From NCBI RefSeq assembly GCF_000499785.1, contig NZ_HG726020.1, positions 934,399 to 998,398 on the forward strand: DNA of 64,000 bases, written 5' to 3'. A model generated the notes under the pieces. The model was not told where the DNA came from. It worked only from the letters and a program-made list of their open reading frames with translations, and did not search any database. The position numbers and the translations under genes were made by a program. This DNA is from Bacteroides neonati. Its GTDB lineage: Bacteria; Bacteroidota; Bacteroidia; Bacteroidales; Bacteroidaceae. This document shows positions 1 to 10,484 of the stretch, one piece after another; position 1 is the first letter of the stretch, and every line of letters begins with the position of its first letter.

Positions 1-71
1 GATTTCTGAATTAAGAAGGTCGGTTAGTAGCTTTTTTTAGCATATCAGCCTTGCAGGAGCAAAGCTAAATC

Positions 72-1595
72 TTATTCCCACTCGATAGTTGCAGGTGGTT
101 TAGAGCTGATATCGTAAGTAACGCGGTTAACACCCTTTACTTTATTAATAATATCGTTAGATACCTTGCCAAGGAACTCGTAAGGCAAATGTGCCCAATC
201 GGCTGTCATTGCATCGGTAGAGGTTACAGCACGCAAAGCAACTGCTCGCTCGTATGTACGCTCATCTCCCATTACACCTACCGACTGAACCGGAAGCAAG
301 ATCACACCTGCTTGCCATACTTGATCATACAAGCCCCAATCACGCAATCCTTGAATAAAGATATCGTCGGCATTTTGTAGTATTTGTACTTTCTCGGGGG
401 TAATATCACCTAAGATACGTACTGCCAGTCCAGGTCCGGGGAAAGGGTGGCGAGTAATAAGATGCTCGGGCATACCTAACTCACGACCTACGCGACGTAC
501 TTCATCTTTGAATAACAGACGAAGGGGTTCGCATAGTTTAAGGTGCATCTTCTCTGGAAGTCCACCTACATTGTGATGGCTCTTGATAACGGTTCCGGTG
601 ATAGAAAGAGATTCGATAATATCGGGATAAATGGTGCCTTGTGCCAACCATTTTACATCTTTAATCTTATGAGCTTCAACATCAAATACATCGATAAAAC
701 CGCTACCGATGATCTTACGCTTGGCTTCGGGTTCAGTTACACCGGCCAATTCGCTGAAGAACTTCTCACTGGCATCAACGCCAATAACGTTCAGTCCCAA
801 GCATTCGTAATCTTTCATTACGTTCTTGAACTCGTTCTTACGCAACAAACCGTGGTCTACAAAAACACAGGTAAGATTCTTGCCAATGGCACGATTCAAC
901 AACACGGCTGCTACCGATGAGTCAACACCACCACTCAAAGCCAATACCACCTTGTCATCGCCCAACTGTGCTTTCAGTTCGGCAACAGTGCTTTCGATAA
1001 ACGAAGCCGGACTCCAATCTTGCTTGCAACCACAAACATCGACTACAAAGTTTTTCAGCATCTGTGTTCCGTCTTCACTATGGAACACCTCGGGATGGAA
1101 CTGTACGCCCCACACTTGCTCATTCTCAATCTGATAAGCAGCAATAGCTACCTTATCTGTCGAAGCGATGGTTTTGAAGTTGGAAGGAATAGCCGTAATC
1201 GTATCACCATGACTCATCCATACCTGAGAGTTTTCTTTTACCCCTTTGAATAAGACGTTGTCTTTGCAAAAAGATGCCAGATGAGCACGACCATATTCGC
1301 GTGTTCCTGCCGGTTCTACCTTACCTCCATTGCTGTAAGAAAGGAATTGTGCACCGTAGCAAATACCCAGAATAGGATACTTACCCCGAATTTCGTTCAA
1401 ATCAACCTTAAACGCGTTCTCGTCGTATACCGAGAAAGGGCTTCCGGAAAGAATAACTCCTTTTACAGTCGGATCTCCTTTCGGAAATTTATTATAAGGC
1501 ACAATCTCGCAATAAGTATCCATTTCGCGCACCCGACGACCAATAAGCTGCGTAGTCTGTGAACCGAAATCAAGAATAATAATCTTTTCCTGCAT
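72..1595 (-). CDS. guaA: GMP synthase (glutamine-hydrolysing)
   Basis: Converts XMP to GMP with ATP and glutamine-derived ammonia in the cytoplasm, the last step of guanine nucleotide synthesis. The N-terminal class I glutamine amidotransferase domain carries GICYGAQ with nucleophile Cys79 and the His167/Glu169 pair in VQFHPEV. The ATP-pyrophosphatase domain follows with SGGVDSS at 221-227. The C-terminal dimerisation domain contains [10 protein letters not shown] and ends PPATIEWE, as in the family. The reading frame is open 12 codons further upstream, but homologous N-termini begin near [13 protein letters not shown], so the ATG at 1593-1595 is chosen (507 aa, full length). A minus-strand TACTTTTG box lies 34 bp upstream of this start, which would place the longer start inside the promoter. 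It is monocistronic here. Confidence 0.97.
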   Translation of the reverse strand: MQEKIIILDFGSQTTQLIGRRVREMDTYCEIVPYNKFPKGDPTVKGVILSGSPFSVYDENAFKVDLNEIRGKYPILGICYGAQFLSYSNGGKVEPAGTREYGRAHLASFCKDNVLFKGVKENSQVWMSHGDTITAIPSNFKTIASTDKVAIAAYQIENEQVWGVQFHPEVFHSEDGTQMLKNFVVDVCGCKQDWSPASFIESTVAELKAQLGDDKVVLALSGGVDSSVAAVLLNRAIGKNLTCVFVDHGLLRKNEFKNVMKDYECLGLNVIGVDASEKFFSELAGVTEPEAKRKIIGSGFIDVFDVEAHKIKDVKWLAQGTIYPDIIESLSITGTVIKSHHNVGGLPEKMHLKLCEPLRLLFKDEVRRVGRELGMPEHLITRHPFPGPGLAVRILGDITPEKVQILQNADDIFIQGLRDWGLYDQVWQAGVILLPVQSVGVMGDERTYERAVALRAVTSTDAMTADWAHLPYEFLGKVSNDIINKVKGVNRVTYDISSKPPATIEWE

Positions 1596-1628
1596 ATATA
1601 ATCTATATTGTTTTGAGTAAATGATTTG

Positions 1629-1636
1629 CAAAAGTA
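1629..1636 (-). promoter_or_regulatory. guaA promoter, -7 element
   Basis: Reads TACTTTTG on the minus strand, matching the Bacteroides -7 consensus TAnnTTTG. Transcription would start about 25 bp before the guaA ATG. No clear TTTG -33 element was seen. Confidence 0.55.
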
Positions 1637-1815
1637 TGAAAAAGTATGCAATCTACTGGAAGTATAAGCGAAAAAAAAGCAATTTTGCATAATAACAACC
1701 TTTAAAAGCATAGACCGGCCAATGAAATAGGTATCATAAGCTTATCAGCAACAAGTAATGGGCATTACTTAAAGAGTCGTTGTATGGGAGAAAACAGTAA
1801 ATGAACATTCACGAC

Positions 1816-1854
1816 AAATCAGCCAAAGATAACGACTGAATCTTTGGCTGATTT
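1816..1854 (-). terminator. Hairpin downstream of mscL
   Basis: A perfect 15-bp inverted repeat (1816-1830 with 1840-1854) with a 9-nt loop, starting 17 bp beyond the mscL stop. The T tract after the stem is short (ATTTG), so termination may be weak. It also insulates guaA from mscL. Confidence 0.6.
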
Positions 1855-1870
1855 AGGGGTAAGGCACCCT

Positions 1871-2314
1871 CTATTTCTTACTTTGTTCTTTCAATAAATC
1901 ACGAATTTCAGTAAGTAAGACCTCCTCTTTGGTGGGTACAGGAGGTGCGGGAGGTGCAGCGGGCGTTTCTTTTTTCTGCGTTAACCGCGTAATTAATTTA
2001 ATAAAGAGAAAGATAAAGAAGGCGATAATCAGAAAATCAAAAGCCGTCTGCAGGAAGTTGCCATAGTTCAATGTAACAGCTGCTGCTGTCTCTTTACCGT
2101 CTGCACCTATCTGTGCCGCCTTTATCACCCACTTCAAATCGGCGAAGTTGACCCCTCCAACCAACAAGCCGATAGTAGGCATGATCAGATCGGATACAGC
2201 CGATGAAACGATCTTTCCAAACGCACCGCCGATGACTACACCGACAGCCATATCAATCACATTTCCTCTCATGGCAAAAGCCTTAAAGTCTTGTAAAAAC
2301 GTACTCTTTCCCAT
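1871..2314 (-). CDS. mscL: Large-conductance mechanosensitive channel MscL
   Basis: Inner-membrane pentameric channel that opens under membrane tension to release solutes on osmotic downshift. The protein is 147 aa, normal for the family. The conserved N-terminal stretch [27 protein letters not shown] forms the first helix and pore-lining TM1 (about residues 10-40). A periplasmic loop of about 45 residues follows, then TM2 (about 85-110, [18 protein letters not shown]). The tail is proline-rich ([10 protein letters not shown]) and ends in a charged helix matching the cytoplasmic bundle. It stands alone, divergent from gapA, with a hairpin after its stop. Confidence 0.96.
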   Translation of the reverse strand: MGKSTFLQDFKAFAMRGNVIDMAVGVVIGGAFGKIVSSAVSDLIMPTIGLLVGGVNFADLKWVIKAAQIGADGKETAAAVTLNYGNFLQTAFDFLIIAFFIFLFIKLITRLTQKKETPAAPPAPPVPTKEEVLLTEIRDLLKEQSKK

Positions 2315-2365
2315 CTTTTTTTATATTTAATATTAATTTAATGTGCGAATATAAAAACATTTTCG

Positions 2366-2373
2366 TACTTTTG
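2366..2373 (+). promoter_or_regulatory. gapA promoter, -7 element
   Basis: TACTTTTG matches TAnnTTTG. A partial -33 (TGTG, 2342-2345) sits 20 bp upstream. It predicts a leader of about 70 nt before gapA, fitting a highly expressed glycolytic gene. Confidence 0.6.
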
Positions 2374-2416
2374 CACCGCATTTAGGAAATAAATGCAAGT
2401 TCAGAAACAAATTTGA

Positions 2417-3460
<1,044 letters not shown>

Positions 3461-3480
3461 TTTGTTACTTACCATACAGA

Positions 3481-3514
3481 AGGCTGCTTCGGGAAACCGG
3501 GGCAGCCTTTTTTC
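3481..3514 (+). terminator. gapA rho-independent terminator
   Basis: AGGCTGC pairs with GCAGCCT, continues through two T-G wobbles and CGG/CCG, and is closed by a GAAA tetraloop. Six Ts follow. This is a textbook intrinsic terminator 20 bp after the stop. Confidence 0.9.
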
Positions 3515-3575
3515 GTAGGGTGATATTCTTTGTTAAAAAAAGAAGCAATACGACTAAACCTATCTGTTATTTTAG

Positions 3576-3583
3576 TAGCTTTG
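3576..3583 (+). promoter_or_regulatory. Candidate promoter of the M3 peptidase operon, -7 element
   Basis: TAGCTTTG fits TAnnTTTG and lies 44 bp before the ATG at 3628. No -33 element was recognised. Confidence 0.45.
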
Positions 3584-3627
3584 TATTCAATAATATATAA
3601 ACCAAACCATTCAACTATTAGGCTTAT

Positions 3628-5724
3628 ATGAGAAAATTAAATGTAACATTGATATTACTTTGCATAATGAATATGATAAATGCACAAAATCCTTTTTTTG
3701 AAATTAGCGATACACCTCATGGAACGGCTCCATTCGATAAAATCAAAACAGAACATTACGAACCCGCTATCCTAGAAGGCATCCGCCAACAAACAGCCAT
3801 CGTAGATGCCATCGTTCAGAACCCTGAATTGCCTACCTTTGCCAACACCATTGAAACATACGAGAAGTCGGACGCATTGCTTGGGAGAGTCTTATCGGTC
3901 TTCTTCAACCTAAACAGTGCAGAAACCAATGATGAACTACAGCTGTTGGCACAAAAGATGACACCGGTACTGAGTGAGCACAGCAACAACATCAACCTGA
4001 ACGAAAAACTGTTTAGTCGCATCAAAGCGGTTTACGATCAAAAAAGCAGCCTCTCTTTAACCCCCGAACAAACAAAGCTCTTAGACGATATATACGATGG
4101 TTTTATCCGTAGAGGAGCTAATCTGCAAGGAGAGGCGAAAGAGAAGTATCGCGAATTATCGAAAGAACTGAGCAACCTAACCTTGCAGTTCGACGAGAAT
4201 AATCTCAAAGAGGTAAACAACTATCAACTGGTACTGACCGATCGGGCACAGCTTGCCGGATTACCGAACAGCTTTATCGAAGCAGCCAAAGAGACAGCCA
4301 AAGAGAAAGGCGTCGAAGGATGGGTATTCACCCTGCAAGCACCAAGCTACGGTCCTTTCATGACCTATGCCGACAATCGCGATCTGCGCAAAGAGCTTTA
4401 CCTGGCTTACAATACCAAATGCCTGCACGATAACGAATACAACAACCTCGAGATCGTGAAGAAAATAGCCAATACACGTATGGCCATTGCCCAACTGCTG
4501 GGCTATGATACGTATGCTGCCTATTCACTCAAAAACCGCATGGCCGAAAACAGCGATGCTGTTTATAAATTATTGAACCAACTACTCGATGCCTATACAC
4601 CGACCGCCCAAAAGGAGTATCGGGAAGCACAAGAACTGGCTCGTGAGGTTCAAGGAAGTGACTTCACATTAATGCCCTGGGATTGGAGCTACTATGCAAA
4701 CAAATTGAAAGATAAGAAATTCAGCATTAACGAGGAGATGCTTCGCCCCTACTTCGAACTATCGCAAGTCAAGGAGGGAGTCTTCGGATTGGCTACGAAA
4801 TTGTATGGTATCACCTTCAAGAAAAACACCGCTATACCGGTCTATCATAAAGATGTAGACGCGTATGAGGTATTCGATAAAGATGGTAGCTACCTGGCAG
4901 TATTGTATACCGACTTTCATCCGAGAGCCGGCAAACAATCGGGTGCATGGATGACCGATTATAAAGGACAATGGATCGAGAAGGAAAGCGGTGAGAACAG
5001 TCGCCCACACATCTCTATCGTAATGAACTTTACCAAACCGACCGAAAGCACACCGGCCTTGCTTAGCTTTGAAGAAGTGGAAACGTTTCTGCATGAGTTT
5101 GGCCATGCGCTGCATGGTATCTTTGCCAATTCTACCTACGAGAGTTTGAGTGGCACAAGTGTATATCGTGATTTCGTAGAATTACCCTCGCAGATCATGG
5201 AGAACTTCGCTATCGAAAAGGAATTCCTTAATACATTTGCCAAACACTATCAAACGGGCGAATTACTACCGGCAGAGTTAATCCAACGCATAGTCGATGC
5301 TTCGAACTTTAATGCAGCCTATGCCTGCTTACGACAAGTGAGCTTCGGCTTACTCGATATGGCATGGTACTCACGTAACACACCTTTCGAGGGTGATGTA
5401 AAAGCATACGAACAACAAGCTTGGGCAAAAGCACAAGTACTTCCGGTTGTAGAGGAAGCTTGCATGAGTACACAGTTCTCGCACATCTTTGCCGGAGGAT
5501 ATTCCGCCGGATACTATAGCTACAAATGGGCCGAAGTATTGGATGCCGATGCATTCTCCTTATTTAAGCAAGAAGGTATTTTCAATCATGAAGTGGCTGA
5601 GTCATTCCGCAAGAACATCTTGTCGAAGGGAGGAACAGAACACCCCATGGTACTATACAAACGCTTCCGTGGACAAGAGCCTACGATCGATGCGCTTTTA
5701 ATTCGAAACGATATTAAGAACTAA
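3628..5724 (+). CDS. M3 family metallopeptidase (peptidyl-dipeptidase Dcp-like)
   Basis: Zinc peptidase that trims oligopeptides, probably in the periplasm because a signal peptide ending INA-QNPFF precedes the mature chain. It has the full M3 length (698 aa). A helical N-terminal region leads to the HEFGH zinc motif at 489-493 (ETFLHEFGHALHG), and the third ligand is expected in VELPSQIMEN about 25 residues later. The segment HIFAGGYSAGYYSYKWAEVLDADAF near the C-terminus is typical of Dcp/oligopeptidase A. The next gene starts at the very next base. The substrate class is inferred from family membership; assignment to Dcp rather than oligopeptidase A rests on overall resemblance. Confidence 0.92.
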   Translation: MRKLNVTLILLCIMNMINAQNPFFEISDTPHGTAPFDKIKTEHYEPAILEGIRQQTAIVDAIVQNPELPTFANTIETYEKSDALLGRVLSVFFNLNSAETNDELQLLAQKMTPVLSEHSNNINLNEKLFSRIKAVYDQKSSLSLTPEQTKLLDDIYDGFIRRGANLQGEAKEKYRELSKELSNLTLQFDENNLKEVNNYQLVLTDRAQLAGLPNSFIEAAKETAKEKGVEGWVFTLQAPSYGPFMTYADNRDLRKELYLAYNTKCLHDNEYNNLEIVKKIANTRMAIAQLLGYDTYAAYSLKNRMAENSDAVYKLLNQLLDAYTPTAQKEYREAQELAREVQGSDFTLMPWDWSYYANKLKDKKFSINEEMLRPYFELSQVKEGVFGLATKLYGITFKKNTAIPVYHKDVDAYEVFDKDGSYLAVLYTDFHPRAGKQSGAWMTDYKGQWIEKESGENSRPHISIVMNFTKPTESTPALLSFEEVETFLHEFGHALHGIFANSTYESLSGTSVYRDFVELPSQIMENFAIEKEFLNTFAKHYQTGELLPAELIQRIVDASNFNAAYACLRQVSFGLLDMAWYSRNTPFEGDVKAYEQQAWAKAQVLPVVEEACMSTQFSHIFAGGYSAGYYSYKWAEVLDADAFSLFKQEGIFNHEVAESFRKNILSKGGTEHPMVLYKRFRGQEPTIDALLIRNDIKN

Positions 5725-6255
5725 ATGAAGAGACAAATCATGAAGAATTATAAATGGATGTTACTCTTGTGCACCTGCCTGTCTGTTTTGACAGCGTGCA
5801 ACAACACGGACAATGTACAACAAATATTCACTGGGAAGACATGGAAACTGTCTGTTATCAAATATGCCGGAACCGACAAGGAATGTAAAGACTACTGGGT
5901 AGAGGGAGGCGCATTCAACCAAGCAAAGTTCGAAGCAAGCAACAAGATACTAACCAATGATAAAAGCTCGTTTACATTAGAGTTTTCGGGTACTGCAATA
6001 GGCGAAGAAATAAGCGGAAAGGCTAAAGGAAAAGCCTACACAGTAAGCTTTAACGATGTATCATGGAAAGCAAATGGAAGAAGTAACGATTTCTCAATAG
6101 CCATCAAAGCAACAACTGACAAAGATGTATTGGCCACTGCTTTTCTGAATGCTCTTTCCAACGCTACCTCGTATGGTGGAAACGACGGTAACCTTTACAT
6201 CTATTTTACAGAAGGTCAGCAAAGTAAGTATATGCTTTTTCACGTACAAAGATAA
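5725..6255 (+). CDS. Small lipoprotein of unknown function (DUF4847-like)
   Basis: A 176-aa lipoprotein with a hydrophobic signal and lipobox LTAC (Cys25). The remainder is predicted to be a secreted beta-rich domain (TGKTWKLSVIKYAG near the start of the mature part), recalling small Bacteroides lipoproteins of the DUF4847 kind; that family assignment is from memory and tentative. Translation may start at 5725, directly after the peptidase stop, or at the internal ATG at 5740, which gives a better-proportioned signal peptide. It lies in a tight run with the M3 peptidase and dCMP deaminase. No catalytic motif was seen. Confidence 0.75.
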   Translation: MKRQIMKNYKWMLLLCTCLSVLTACNNTDNVQQIFTGKTWKLSVIKYAGTDKECKDYWVEGGAFNQAKFEASNKILTNDKSSFTLEFSGTAIGEEISGKAKGKAYTVSFNDVSWKANGRSNDFSIAIKATTDKDVLATAFLNALSNATSYGGNDGNLYIYFTEGQQSKYMLFHVQR

Positions 6256-6266
6256 GTTTAAGCAGC

Positions 6267-6710
6267 ATGGAGACAGTATCCAAACAATTGGAATTAGATA
6301 AACGTTATATACGAATGGCAAGCATCTGGGCCGAAAACTCTTATTGCGAACGACGAAAAGTGGGTGCCTTGATCGTAAAAGATAAAATGATTATCTCGGA
6401 TGGCTATAATGGCACTCCATCGGGATTCGAAAACATTTGTGAAGATGAGAATCAGATCACAAAGCCTTATGTATTACACGCAGAAGCCAATGCAATCACC
6501 AAGATCGCACGTTCTAACAATAGCAGTGATAATGCAACAATGTACGTCACTGCATCTCCTTGCATCGAATGTGCGAAGCTGATTATTCAGGCAGGAATTA
6601 AACGAGTGGTTTATTCGGAACATTATCGTCTGGAAGACGGGATTGAGCTGCTCAAACGTGCTGGAGTCGAAGTTCTTTACGTAACTAACGACAATGAGCA
6701 AAAACAATAA
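6267..6710 (+). CDS. dCMP deaminase family protein
   Basis: Cytidine/deoxycytidylate deaminase-fold enzyme of 147 aa that probably deaminates dCMP to dUMP for dTTP synthesis. The zinc site is complete: His71 and Glu73 in LHAEANAI, and Cys99 and Cys102 in SPCIECAK. The substrate-side motif NGTPSGFENICE is typical of dCMP deaminases (ComEB type). It is spaced 11 bp from the lipoprotein gene upstream and 19 bp from the S41 protease downstream, so co-transcription is likely. Confidence 0.93.
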   Translation: METVSKQLELDKRYIRMASIWAENSYCERRKVGALIVKDKMIISDGYNGTPSGFENICEDENQITKPYVLHAEANAITKIARSNNSSDNATMYVTASPCIECAKLIIQAGIKRVVYSEHYRLEDGIELLKRAGVEVLYVTNDNEQKQ

Positions 6711-6729
6711 AAATAACATCTAAACAGAT

Positions 6730-8475
6730 ATGGGTACAAAAAACTCTTCTCGATTTACTCCGGTTGTCATTGCAATCAGCGTTGTCATCGGAATTCTTAT
6801 CGGCACGTTTTATGCCAAACACTTTGCCGGCAACCGGTTGGGCATCATCAACGGATCGTCTAACAAGCTAAATGCACTGCTTCGCATAGTCGACGATCAA
6901 TATGTCGACACAGTTAACATGACAGATCTCGTAGAAAAAGCAATGCCGCAAATACTGGCAGAGCTGGATCCACACTCCACTTATATTCCTGCACAAAATC
7001 TGGAAGAGGTAAACTCGGAGTTAGAGGGAAGTTTCAGCGGCATCGGTATCCAATTCACCATACAAAACGATACGATTCACGTTAATGCCGTGATACAAGG
7101 TGGTCCGTCTGAGAAAGTGGGTCTTATGCCCGGCGACCGTATTGTTACGGTAAACGATAGCACGTTTGTAGGCAAAAAACTAACAAACGAACGAGCCATG
7201 CGCGCCCTGAAAGGGCCTAAAGGCACTCAGGTGAAACTAGGCATCAAACGCCTTACCGAAAAAGAGATCTTGAATTTCAATATCACACGCGGCGATATTC
7301 CTCAAAATACCATCGATTCGGCTTATATGCTTGAGAATGATCTAGGCTACATTCAAATCAGTAAGTTCGGACGCACTACGCATGTGGAATTATTGAATGC
7401 ATTGGCTCAACTAAATCATCAAAACTGCAAAGGACTCATTATCGACTTACGTGGCAACACAGGTGGTTATATGGAAGCAGCCGTTAGAATGGTCAATGAA
7501 TTCTTACCCGAAGGGAAGTTAATCGTATATGCAGAGGGACGTAAGTACCAACGTACCGAAGATAGAGCGAACGGAACAGGCAGCTGTCAAACCATTCCTT
7601 TGATTGTGTTGGTTGATGAAGGATCGGCTTCGGCTAGTGAGATTTTTTCAGGAGCTATTCAGGACAATGACCGGGGTACAATCGTAGGCCGTCGCTCATT
7701 TGGCAAGGGGTTAGTACAACAACCGATTGACTTTAGTGATGGATCGGCCATCCGCCTTACCATTGCTCGCTACTACACCCCATCCGGCCGTTGCATCCAG
7801 CGCCCCTACGAAAGCGGTAAAGATCGCAACTATGAATTGGATATATATAATCGCTACGAACATGGAGAGTTTTTCTCGAAAGATAGCATCAAACTGGACG
7901 AAAGCACCAGTTATTATACCGGCTTAGGGCGTCCGGTTTATGGCGGTGGAGGCATTATGCCCGATGTATTTGTACCGCAAGACACTACCGGAGTCACCTC
8001 TTACCTGTCAAATGTGTTGAGTAAGAATTTAATGGTGCAGTACACCTTCCAATACACCGACAATAACCGGGAAAAACTGAGTGAATATAAAACAGAAGAT
8101 GCATTGGTTAATTACCTGCGCCGTCAGGGGCTAGTCGAGAAGTTTGTTCAATATGCCGACAGCAAGGGAGTACAACGAAGAAACATCTTGATTAATAAAT
8201 CGTACAAGCTATTAGAGAAGCATTTATATAGTAACATCATCTATAATATGCTGGGCAAAGAGGCTTATATCCGTTTTGCCAACCAATCGGATCCAACGGT
8301 GAAACAAGCCATCGAACTACTCGAAAAGGGAGAAGCCTTTCCCAAGGCTCCGGCAGTTATCGAACCAGCGAAAACGGACAAGAAGAATGAAGGAAAGAAA
8401 AAAAGAACTGCGCAGTTGGATCGCCCGGCAGAAAGCCCAATACAACGACTCTACGCTGAAAGAACTTTCTGCTGA
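6730..8475 (+). CDS. S41 family C-terminal processing peptidase (CtpA/Prc-like)
   Basis: Periplasmic serine protease anchored by one N-terminal transmembrane segment (about residues 10-30). A PDZ domain follows (about 90-175, including GIGIQFTIQNDTIHV and GPSEKVGLMPGDRIV). The catalytic domain has the SASASE motif with Ser303 and the Lys in SFGKG (Lys326), the S41 dyad. The conserved core ends well before a lysine-rich tail (KTDKKNEGKKKR). The last 89 nt overlap the next gene in another frame, so the final 29 residues are dictated by, or dictate, the N-terminus of that gene. It probably degrades tagged or misfolded envelope proteins; this is inference from the family. Confidence 0.93.
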   Translation: MGTKNSSRFTPVVIAISVVIGILIGTFYAKHFAGNRLGIINGSSNKLNALLRIVDDQYVDTVNMTDLVEKAMPQILAELDPHSTYIPAQNLEEVNSELEGSFSGIGIQFTIQNDTIHVNAVIQGGPSEKVGLMPGDRIVTVNDSTFVGKKLTNERAMRALKGPKGTQVKLGIKRLTEKEILNFNITRGDIPQNTIDSAYMLENDLGYIQISKFGRTTHVELLNALAQLNHQNCKGLIIDLRGNTGGYMEAAVRMVNEFLPEGKLIVYAEGRKYQRTEDRANGTGSCQTIPLIVLVDEGSASASEIFSGAIQDNDRGTIVGRRSFGKGLVQQPIDFSDGSAIRLTIARYYTPSGRCIQRPYESGKDRNYELDIYNRYEHGEFFSKDSIKLDESTSYYTGLGRPVYGGGGIMPDVFVPQDTTGVTSYLSNVLSKNLMVQYTFQYTDNNREKLSEYKTEDALVNYLRRQGLVEKFVQYADSKGVQRRNILINKSYKLLEKHLYSNIIYNMLGKEAYIRFANQSDPTVKQAIELLEKGEAFPKAPAVIEPAKTDKKNEGKKKRTAQLDRPAESPIQRLYAERTFC

Positions 8476-8920
8476 TATTCTGGCAGAGCTGGAAAGAACA
8501 CCTGCATTCGACCGGGCACAGACAGTATTGCTCTATCACTCTTTGAAGGATGAGGTATATACTCATACCTTCATTGAGAAGTGGAGTCAACGAAAGAGAA
8601 TCGTGCTTCCGGTGGTAGTTGGCAATGAGCTGGAGTTACGCATATATACCGACCCAAAAGATTTGGTTATTGGATCTTATGGTATTGCCGAGCCTATTGG
8701 CCGGCAGTTTACCGAATATGAATCAATTGATTTGGCTGTAATTCCGGGTGTTGCTTTTGATGTAAACGGACACCGTTTAGGGCGTGGAAAAGGATATTAT
8801 GACAGGTTACTCCCACAAATTCATGGTACTAAAATTGGTATTTGCTTTCCGTTTCAACTCATAGATGAAGTTCCCTCAGAGGCATTCGACATCCCCATGA
8901 ATGCAGTAATCAGCCGATAA
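8387..8920 (+). CDS. 5-formyltetrahydrofolate cyclo-ligase
   Basis: ATP-dependent conversion of 5-formyl-THF to 5,10-methenyl-THF in folate salvage. The 177-aa protein is full length. The N-terminus MKERKKELRSWIARQKAQYN matches the family start, and the signature DLAVIPGVAFDVNGHRLGRGKGYYDRLL is present. Because the conserved N-terminal helix begins at 8387, the overlap with the upstream protease gene is real and not an over-long start call. It is probably translationally coupled to the protease. It converges on the DUF721 gene, with two bases between the stops. Confidence 0.94.
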   Translation: MKERKKELRSWIARQKAQYNDSTLKELSADILAELERTPAFDRAQTVLLYHSLKDEVYTHTFIEKWSQRKRIVLPVVVGNELELRIYTDPKDLVIGSYGIAEPIGRQFTEYESIDLAVIPGVAFDVNGHRLGRGKGYYDRLLPQIHGTKIGICFPFQLIDEVPSEAFDIPMNAVISR

Positions 8921-8922
8921 GA

Positions 8923-9213
8923 TTAGCGAAAGATAATATTGGTAATTACCGTGGCACCGACCTTTTGATTCAGGTTGCGAACCAATAACTCACGCCCCAT
9001 CATCAACTCCTGTCGAAGTGCTGCAGAGGTGAGGTGCACATAAAGAATCTGATTACGGATAAACAGCTCTCTTGTATAAGAGTTGATGGTAGGTCCCAAC
9101 ACCTGAGGCCACGCATCGAGCAATCGTTGCTCATTGAGCGGAGACTCCAAACTCTCTTGCCTGAGAAAGTGTTGAATCAATTTGCCGATAGGTTCTGCAT
9201 TGTTTCTTTTCAT
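8923..9213 (-). CDS. DUF721 protein (DciA-like small protein)
   Basis: A 96-aa basic protein of the DUF721 family, with the typical core WPQVLGPTINSYTRELFIRNQILYVHLTSAALRQEL. Some DUF721 proteins (DciA) load the replicative helicase; whether this short Bacteroidales version does is not known. Its ATG overlaps the recF stop by 4 bp (ATGA), so it is translationally coupled to recF and probably works in DNA replication or repair. No other domain was seen. Confidence 0.9.
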   Translation of the reverse strand: MKRNNAEPIGKLIQHFLRQESLESPLNEQRLLDAWPQVLGPTINSYTRELFIRNQILYVHLTSAALRQELMMGRELLVRNLNQKVGATVITNIIFR

Positions 9214-10322
9214 ACGGCGGTCTCTCCCATTTCACTGATATCACCTTGCTCTACCCGAAACATTTTATAATCGCTTCCCACGCTCTGCAATATTCGATCC
9301 AAGTGCTCCCGATTTGTGTCCGTGATAAAGATCTGCCCAAACCGGTCACCTGCCACTAACTTCACAATCTGCTCCACTCGCGAAGCATCCAGCTTATCAA
9401 AGATATCATCGAGCAATAATAACGGAACGGTAGATCCGGTTCGTTTCAGGAAATCGAATTGTGCCAGTTTCAAAGCCACCAAATAGGTTTTATTCTGTCC
9501 TTGCGACCCTTCGCGCTTAATGGGAAAGTCACCCAATAGCATATTCAGTTCATCTTTATGCACACCGCGCAATGAATATCCCATGATTCGATCACGCACC
9601 CGGCTCTCTTTAAGCACTTCAAGCAAAGAAGTACCCCCTGCATGCGATTCGTACGACAGCCCAACTCGTTCTTTATCCTGAGAGATAAACGAGTAAAACG
9701 ACTGAAAGATGGGAATAAACTCATTAATAAATGCTTCTCTTTTGCGAAACACAACCTCACCCGACTGCGCCATCATCTCCTCCCAAACAAGAAAAAGCTC
9801 CTCCTCAACAGGCTGATCGCTCTTCAGCAACGTATTCCGTTGTGCCAAAGCCTTGTTGTAACGAATCAAAGCGTCGAGGTACTCTTTATCGTATTGCGAA
9901 ATCACTACGTCCATCAATCGGCGACGTTCATCACTACCACCGGCTATCAGCTCCGAGTCGGCAGGAGACACCATGACCAACGGCAAGAATCCGATGTGAT
10001 CCGATAAGCGACCATACTCCTTCTTATTCCGTTTAAATTGCTTCTTCGCACGACGCTTCATTCCGCAATAAATCTCTTCGGGAGATCCATCGGCTGCCTC
10101 ATAAAAACCTTGAATAACAAAGAAGTCCTGTTCGTGACGAATGTTCTGCGAATCAATAGGATTGCCGGCACTCTTACAGAAAGACAGAAAGTAAACCGCA
10201 TCGAGCAGGTTCGTTTTTCCCATCCCATTTTGTCCGAAAAAACAATTCAATTTTTCAGAGAAATGGAGTTCGACTTCTTCTAAGTTTTTATAATTTAATA
10301 TGGATATGCGCTTAAGTATCAT
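9210..10322 (-). CDS. recF: DNA replication/repair protein RecF
   Basis: ABC-type SMC-like ATPase that loads recombination mediators at single-strand gaps. It has Walker A GQNGMGKT (residues 30-37), a Walker B-like LLLLDDIFDKLD near the C-terminus, and the signature region REGSQGQNKTYLVALKLAQ. The frame is open 43 codons upstream, but the conserved start MILKRISILNYKNLEE corresponds to the ATG at 10320-10322 (370 aa, normal RecF length). It is the first gene of a two-gene unit with DUF721. Unlike in many bacteria, it is not next to dnaA or dnaN. Confidence 0.95.
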   Translation of the reverse strand: MILKRISILNYKNLEEVELHFSEKLNCFFGQNGMGKTNLLDAVYFLSFCKSAGNPIDSQNIRHEQDFFVIQGFYEAADGSPEEIYCGMKRRAKKQFKRNKKEYGRLSDHIGFLPLVMVSPADSELIAGGSDERRRLMDVVISQYDKEYLDALIRYNKALAQRNTLLKSDQPVEEELFLVWEEMMAQSGEVVFRKREAFINEFIPIFQSFYSFISQDKERVGLSYESHAGGTSLLEVLKESRVRDRIMGYSLRGVHKDELNMLLGDFPIKREGSQGQNKTYLVALKLAQFDFLKRTGSTVPLLLLDDIFDKLDASRVEQIVKLVAGDRFGQIFITDTNREHLDRILQSVGSDYKMFRVEQGDISEMGETAV

Positions 10323-10426
10323 GTGTACACATTGAGTTTGGATACAAAAGTAGAAAGTTTTTCGCGGTTTTAAGGTGTAAAACAAAAAAAGATGCCTCGA
10401 AATTTTATTTCTATATATAAAAAAAC

Positions 10427-10434
10427 TACTTTTG
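10427..10434 (+). promoter_or_regulatory. Promoter of the TPR gene, -7 element
   Basis: TACTTTTG in the AT-rich gap between the divergent recF and TPR genes matches TAnnTTTG, 50 bp before the ATG at 10485. Confidence 0.55.
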
Positions 10435-10484
10435 CGAGTCGAAATACACAAGTTAGCTTAATAACAAAAAAGACTATATAAAAA

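Noticed and set aside
10323..10451. N-terminal extension of RecF by 43 residues
   Set aside because: The extension is low-complexity, runs into the divergent promoter region, and precedes the conserved RecF start.
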